Positions 14,043 through 17,387 of a stretch of DNA of 17,387 nucleotides are shown here, in pieces. The translations under genes and the position numbers were made by a program. The DNA comes from Streptomyces regalis (lineage in GTDB: Bacteria; Actinomycetota; Actinomycetes; Streptomycetales; Streptomycetaceae). Each line of letters begins with the position of its first letter. Position 1 is the first letter of the stretch. The notes below the pieces were generated by a model. That model was not told the origin of the DNA. It was given only the letters and a program-made list of their open reading frames with translations, and searched no databases. The stretch lies in the NCBI RefSeq assembly GCF_001509475.1, contig NZ_LLZG01000059.1, forward strand, positions 1 through 17,387, written 5' to 3'.

Positions 14043-14084
14043 GTGAGAGATTTAGTGCCTAAACTTCTCACGAGGTGAGAGATT
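14043..14084. promoter_or_regulatory. Palindromic operators between MarR and membrane gene
   Basis: TTTAG-TGC-CTAAA (14051-14063) is a typical MarR-type dyad. TCTCAC-GAG-GTGAGA (14066-14080) is a second perfect 6-bp dyad beside it. GTGAGAGATT occurs twice (14043-14052, 14075-14084), 32 bp apart, about three helical turns. The block lies directly between the divergent starts of the MarR gene and the membrane protein gene, so it likely controls both. Confidence 0.55.
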
Positions 14085-14108
14085 CTCGGGATACTCGGGA
14101 GGTAGCAC

Positions 14109-14498
14109 GTGAGTCAGTATGACGAGGGGCACACGGTCGCGGGGTGGACCGGAACCGCGATCGCGACCATCGGCTCCGCCGTGCTGGGGGCAGGGATATG
14201 TACGGTTTCGGCGGCGCTGATCGTGGGCGGGCTGGGGATCGTGGCGGCGAGCGTCCTTGTCACCTGGGCGCTGCACCTTGCCGGGTGGGGCAAGCCTCCG
14301 GGCGTCCGGCCTCGCGGTCAGTGGCGTATGGGGGCGCGCGACTTGACTGCTCGGGACGGTCATTCGGACTGTTGGGGATGTCGGCTGGCGGGGCGCGGTC
14401 GGCGTACGGCGGCGGTGGCGGTGGCGTCCGAGGCTGCGTCCGAGGTGGTTCCCGTGACCGGGGATCCCGAGCCCGCCGCCGCTGAAGCCGGCCGCTGA
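14109..14498 (+). CDS. Small membrane protein, HGxxPAAW-like
   Basis: A 129-aa protein with two hydrophobic segments (about 15-33 and 34-57). The N-terminal GHTVAGWT (7-14) resembles the HGxxPAAW motif of short actinobacterial membrane proteins of unknown function. The cytoplasmic tail carries CWGC (88-91) inside a stretch rich in Gly, Arg and aromatic residues, which could bind metal or be redox active; this is only a suggestion. The GTG start has GGGAGG about six bases upstream. It is divergent from the MarR gene and followed 52 bases later by the DUF2797 gene. Confidence 0.72.
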   Translation: MSQYDEGHTVAGWTGTAIATIGSAVLGAGICTVSAALIVGGLGIVAASVLVTWALHLAGWGKPPGVRPRGQWRMGARDLTARDGHSDCWGCRLAGRGRRTAAVAVASEAASEVVPVTGDPEPAAAEAGR

Positions 14499-14550
14499 GG
14501 TAGGTGGCCGAACGGCCGTTGTCAGTGCCTGCCTCTAATCTCAAAGAGCA

Positions 14551-15429
14551 ATGGCACAGGCATGGAGATGCTCGGGGCTGCGGTGGTCGGCGGACGGCCC
14601 CGAGCTGGCGTGGGACGGCGGTCGGCGCTCCGCGCTGACCTGGGGGAAAAGGGTGGCCTTCGGGGTCGCGGAAGGGGGCGTGCGGACATGCGTGGGAGCG
14701 CGGGGGCATGCGTGTCGGGTACGGGCGGTCGTGCCGGGGCGGAGTACGGGGGCGCGGTGCGAGGAGTGTGCGCGGCTGGACCGGGCGCACTCGGTGGCGG
14801 CAGACACGATCGCGGACGACCCGCGGCCGTACCACGTATATCTGGCGTGGTTCGGCCCCGGGATGACCAAGGTCGGCATCACCGCCCTTGAGCGAGGCTC
14901 GGCACGGCTGCTGGAACAGGGCGCGGTCTGCTTCAGCTGGCTGGGCGTCGGCCCGCTGATGGCGGCACGGCGCACCGAGGAACTGTTGCGGGCGGCACTG
15001 CGGGTGCCGGACCGGATTCCGTACGGCGACAAGCGGGCGGTGCGCTCCGCGCTGCCGGCGTCGGCGGCGGAGCGGGCGGCCGAGGTGGAGGACCTGCACG
15101 CCAGGGCCGTCTCCCTCCCCGACTGGCCGGAGTCACTCGACCGCGAGCCCTGCCAACCCGTCGACCACGCCGGGGCGTTCGGCCTCACGGATCTACCGGC
15201 CGCTGTCGGCGAGGTGACCGAGCTGGTCGCGGGCGGGGTGGTGAGCGGGCGGTTGGTGGCGGCTGCGGGGCCGGATCTGCATGTGGAGGCGGGCGGCGGG
15301 GTTGTCGTGGTCGATACGCGGTTGATGACGGGGTGGGAACTCGTGTCGGCGGGCGGCGACGATGAACTGACCGTGCCGGTGCGCCCGTTCAGAGAACGGG
15401 AGAGGAGTGTGCAGGACGGGTTGTTCTGA
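14551..15429 (+). CDS. DUF2797 family protein
   Basis: A 292-aa protein of the DUF2797 family (PF10977), function unknown. Cysteines 47, 55, 70 and 73 (ending CEEC context) form a likely zinc site, followed by VYLAWFGPGMTKVGITALER (96-115) and the conserved run from GSARLLEQGA (116-125) to GPLMAARRTEELL (134-146). The YLAWFG...KVGIT segment recalls the first strands of GIY-YIG nucleases, but a nuclease role is unproven. The ATG at 14551 has a weak AAAGAG upstream. It may be co-transcribed with the preceding membrane protein gene. Confidence 0.85.
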   Translation: MAQAWRCSGLRWSADGPELAWDGGRRSALTWGKRVAFGVAEGGVRTCVGARGHACRVRAVVPGRSTGARCEECARLDRAHSVAADTIADDPRPYHVYLAWFGPGMTKVGITALERGSARLLEQGAVCFSWLGVGPLMAARRTEELLRAALRVPDRIPYGDKRAVRSALPASAAERAAEVEDLHARAVSLPDWPESLDREPCQPVDHAGAFGLTDLPAAVGEVTELVAGGVVSGRLVAAAGPDLHVEAGGGVVVVDTRLMTGWELVSAGGDDELTVPVRPFRERERSVQDGLF

Positions 15430-15635
15430 CCGGCGTCCTACTGGTGAACCTGTCTCGACGGTGGCCGAAGAACTTTCCAGGAGCATCTGGCCCCGAGCTG
15501 AGCAGCCCCATGTCCATCCGCGGTCGAGCGGCCATCGATGAAGATGTACAGATAGGCCAGTGCTGGCCGAAACGCCGATGCTGGCAGCCCCTTAACGCAA
15601 TCGAGTAGCGTGATCGTTCGCTTGTGCGATGAACG

Positions 15636-15827
15636 GTGAAGTGGGCAACGGGGGTTGACCTGAGCGTTCATGCCTTGCGGCTGCAGACGCGGCTGGCGGA
15701 CCTGGCGAAGACCGGGCAGGGCGATCTGCGTGAGGCCGTAGGGGAGTTCAGGCGCAGCGCGGTGCTGGTGCCGGTGGTGGACGACTCGTTGCTGTCGGTT
15801 GAGGCGGGCGGTATCCGCTGGATCTTC
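15636..15827 (+). pseudogene. SseB-like gene fragment, truncated
   Basis: The frame reads VHALRLQTRLADLAKTGQGD, then LREAVGEFRRSAVLVPVVDD and GGIRWIF, which fits the N-terminal part of actinobacterial SseB-domain proteins (PF07179). These are about 130-250 aa, so only roughly the first quarter to half is left. At 15819-15828 (TGGATCTTCT) the frame meets RHS sequence in a different frame, so the gene is broken. The start is uncertain (GTG at 15636 is the first in frame). The 206-bp gap before it (15430-15635) shows no gene. Confidence 0.6.
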
Positions 15828-16582
15828 TCGCCGAACAGATCACCCATTCCCCAGGCACCACACAGCCGACGATTACCCTTACCTGAGACCACGACGGCCT
15901 GCATGCACTCGCCCAGACAGAACGGAAATCGCTGGCCCACGCGGCGCAGGAAGAAGTCGACCAGCGCTTCTTCGCCATCATCACCGACCTCGTCGGCACC
16001 CCCACCGAACTCGTCGATGAACACGGCGACATCGCCTGGCGCAGCCATACTACGATCTGGGGCAACACAGCTTGGGGCCACACTGACGCCGCCTACACCC
16101 CTTTGCGTTTCCCAGGCCAGTACTTCGACCCCGAAACGGGCCTGCACTACAACTTCTTTCGCCATTACGACCCCCAGACGGCCCGTTACCTCACCCTCGA
16201 CCCCCTTGGCCTCTTCCCCGCATCCAACCCCTCTACCTACGTCGATAATCCGCTCTCCCTAACTGACCCGCTCGGCCTTTCGCCCTGCCCGCGACTGAGG
16301 GTCATTGGAAACCATCCTGACTACCAAAGGGTAGCTGAGCTGGAAGGAGGGCAGTGGTTTGAGGTTCCTCTGAGTCACTGGAATACGCTCACGCCGGAGC
16401 AGCAATGGGTTGAGAATGTAAAATTCCTCGACCGGGGAATAGCGGAGGGTGCCACCTTCCGACTGGCCACGCCGATAGAAAAATCCAAGGTAGATTCTAT
16501 TTGTCATGCCGAGATTAATCATCTGCTGAAGAACGGGTATTCATTCAATGCGACGGGGGACGCCCTGATTCCTGGAAGGTGA
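15821..16582 (+). pseudogene. RHS-repeat protein 3' end with C-terminal toxin-like domain
   Basis: One frame reads LLAEQITHSPG, a TGA at 15884-15886 where relatives have TGG (Trp), then the RHS-associated core: EEVDQRFFAIITDLVGTPTE, GQYFDPETGLHYN, RHYDPQTARYLTLDPLGL. After the conserved DPLGL boundary (about 16265-16280) comes a roughly 100-aa variable domain with GNHPDYQRVAEL, QWVENVKFLDRGIAEGA and INHLLKNGYSFNATGD, of a type I associate with tips of actinobacterial RHS proteins; its activity is unknown. The first 4 kb or so of a normal RHS gene is missing, so the tip cannot be secreted in the usual way. After the TGA the frame stays open for 231 codons, but no good start exists until a TTG at 16103. 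GC content drops beyond 16280. Confidence 0.78.
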
Positions 16583-16587
16583 ATGTT

Positions 16588-17034
16588 GTGAGTGGGCAGG
16601 ATCTGGTCAGCGGGCTAACTGGGTGGCTGACGGAGCGTGGGTTTTCTGTCACAGAAGAACGACAGGACGGCGGGTTTGAAAATGCCCTTCTCCGGTTTGT
16701 TGGTGACGGATGTGAGGTGTACTTGATCCGAGAAAGGGGGGAGTGGGGAGTTTCTCTTGCTCCTCCTTCTGGTGATCCTAAGTTGCCCCCGCGAATTTGG
16801 CGCTATTATATGGATAATATTCCATTGGGGGTGGCGCTTATTGAACAGGCCGAGTCTTTCGAATCAGAGGTTTCCTTTGTTCGGAATAGGCTCCATGAAA
16901 TTACTGCCGTGGCGCAGTGTGAGGATATCGGGGATCGTCTTGTCGGTATCAATTGGGCGATTGTTAAAGATAGGCTCGGGCTGGATCCAGGTATGCCGCC
17001 TCCTGGGCAGTCGGGATTTCGAGATTCGCATTGA
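16588..17034 (+). CDS. Probable immunity protein to RHS tip domain
   Basis: A 148-aa soluble acidic protein of no family I recognise. It begins five bases after the RHS stop (GTG at 16588, with GGAAGG eight bases upstream; an overlapping GTG at 16579 is a weaker choice). The gene is clearly less GC-rich than its neighbours, with many A/T third positions (for example 16801-16980). Small, divergent, poorly conserved proteins encoded immediately after an RHS tip are usually cognate immunity proteins. The call rests on this position, not on a motif. Confidence 0.65.
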   Translation: MSGQDLVSGLTGWLTERGFSVTEERQDGGFENALLRFVGDGCEVYLIRERGEWGVSLAPPSGDPKLPPRIWRYYMDNIPLGVALIEQAESFESEVSFVRNRLHEITAVAQCEDIGDRLVGINWAIVKDRLGLDPGMPPPGQSGFRDSH

Positions 17035-17040
17035 GCCTCT

Positions 17041-17387
17041 TCAGCGTTGCCGCTCCAGTGTGAGGATGGCCTTGGCGATTGACGTCATTCGATTCGGACT
17101 GCATCGGGACCTGCGGAAGATGCGCCAGGACTTCAGGGCGGGCGACGCCGCGCTCGACCGGCGCTCGCGCAGCGGCAAGTGCCCGGTTGAGGGTCTTTTC
17201 TGTGGGAGTGAGTTCCTGCAGGGGTTTCCGCTTAATGCCGGTGGTCAGCCACGGGCCAGCACCCTGGTAGGCGAGATCGGCCAGGATCGGAACGCCCTGG
17301 CGCTCGCAGATCCGGATGATCCGGTGGGTGCGGGCTGCGGTCAGGTCGTGAGTCCGGCCCGGCAGGGCGGGTGAGAGCCACAGCAGC
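17041..17387 (-). pseudogene. IS5-type transposase 3' fragment, frameshifted
   Basis: The minus strand encodes the C-terminal half of a DDE transposase (IS5/DDE_4 type): SPALPGRTHDLTAARTHRII, GVPILADLAYQGAG (second catalytic Asp), APVERGVARLKSW (catalytic Glu), FRRSRCSPNRMTSI and a terminal LERQR before the TGA at 17041-17043. The frame is lost between the ERGVAR and LKSWR parts, where one extra C in a C-run (GGG at about 17136-17138 on the plus strand) shifts it. The 5' half lies beyond the right edge. Sequence around 17033-17050 (GAGCCTCTTCAGCG) may be the element's terminal repeat, which would put the IS border just after the immunity gene. Confidence 0.75.

Noticed and set aside
14506..14517. 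GGCCGAACGGCC hairpin before the DUF2797 gene
   Set aside because: The stem is only four to five bases with no T-run; too weak to call a terminator.
15636..16262. 208-codon chimeric open frame
   Set aside because: Only its first 64 codons follow SseB; the rest is the wrong frame of RHS sequence, so it is not treated as a real protein.
16757..17374. Plus-strand open frames over the immunity gene and IS
   Set aside because: They are out of frame with the immunity gene and antisense to the transposase fragment.
1..17387. CRISPR arrays, rRNA genes, complete tRNA genes
   Set aside because: No regularly spaced repeat-spacer pattern, rRNA-like sequence or full tRNA was seen; the only tRNA material is the 3' fragment at 2677-2718.

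Overview
The window looks like Streptomyces (or a close actinomycete) chromosome. The GC content is very high, codons favour G/C in third position, GTG starts are common, and neighbouring genes often overlap by four bases (ATGA or GTGA). The gene set is also typical: SpoIIE/PP2C phosphatases with sensor domains, HxlR and MarR regulators, a DUF2797 protein and a short HGxxPAAW-like membrane protein. The species cannot be named from the sequence alone.

Left accessory end (1-2720). Positions 1-588 have no convincing gene but hold a 25-bp tandem repeat and a long imperfect inverted repeat (65-nt arms). Next come two overlapping minus-strand genes: a 229-aa protein of unknown function, then an XRE helix-turn-helix/ImmA-IrrE metallopeptidase fusion. 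A nested palindrome lies directly upstream and looks like their own operator. At 2677-2718 lies only the 3' part of a tRNA-Arg(ACG) gene, followed by a strong terminator. I read this as the attachment-site scar of an integrated element that extends leftward out of the window. A possible integrase relic lies just beyond it (about 3047-3328).

Signalling block (3391-8474, minus strand). A large GAF/PAS/PAS/GAF/PP2C/HATPase protein is followed by a translationally coupled pair: a stand-alone PP2C phosphatase and a MASE1 membrane sensor. Together they resemble a split receptor-phosphatase plus a soluble, partner-switching phosphatase/kinase.

Pyrimidine-catabolism block (8637-10953, plus strand). 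Three coupled genes encode RutA (pyrimidine monooxygenase), an isochorismatase-family cysteine hydrolase in the RutB position, and an SsuE-like FMN reductase in the RutF role. They form a compact rut-type operon, divergent from the phosphatase gene. A GtrA-like membrane protein converges on its 3' end.

Regulator block (11763-15429). This holds a hypothetical protein and an NAD(P)-binding NmrA-like oxidoreductase divergent from an HxlR regulator, then a MarR regulator divergent from a small membrane protein, and last a DUF2797 protein. Both divergent promoters carry clear palindromes.

Right accessory end (15636-17387). An SseB-like gene is cut and joined directly to the 3' tip of an RHS gene. 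The RHS tip has a premature TGA but keeps an intact C-terminal toxin-like domain and is followed at once by a small, less GC-rich gene that is probably its immunity partner. A frameshifted IS5-type transposase remnant then runs off the window. This displaced toxin-immunity cassette and the unnamed partner of the XRE-ImmA protein are the least described systems here.
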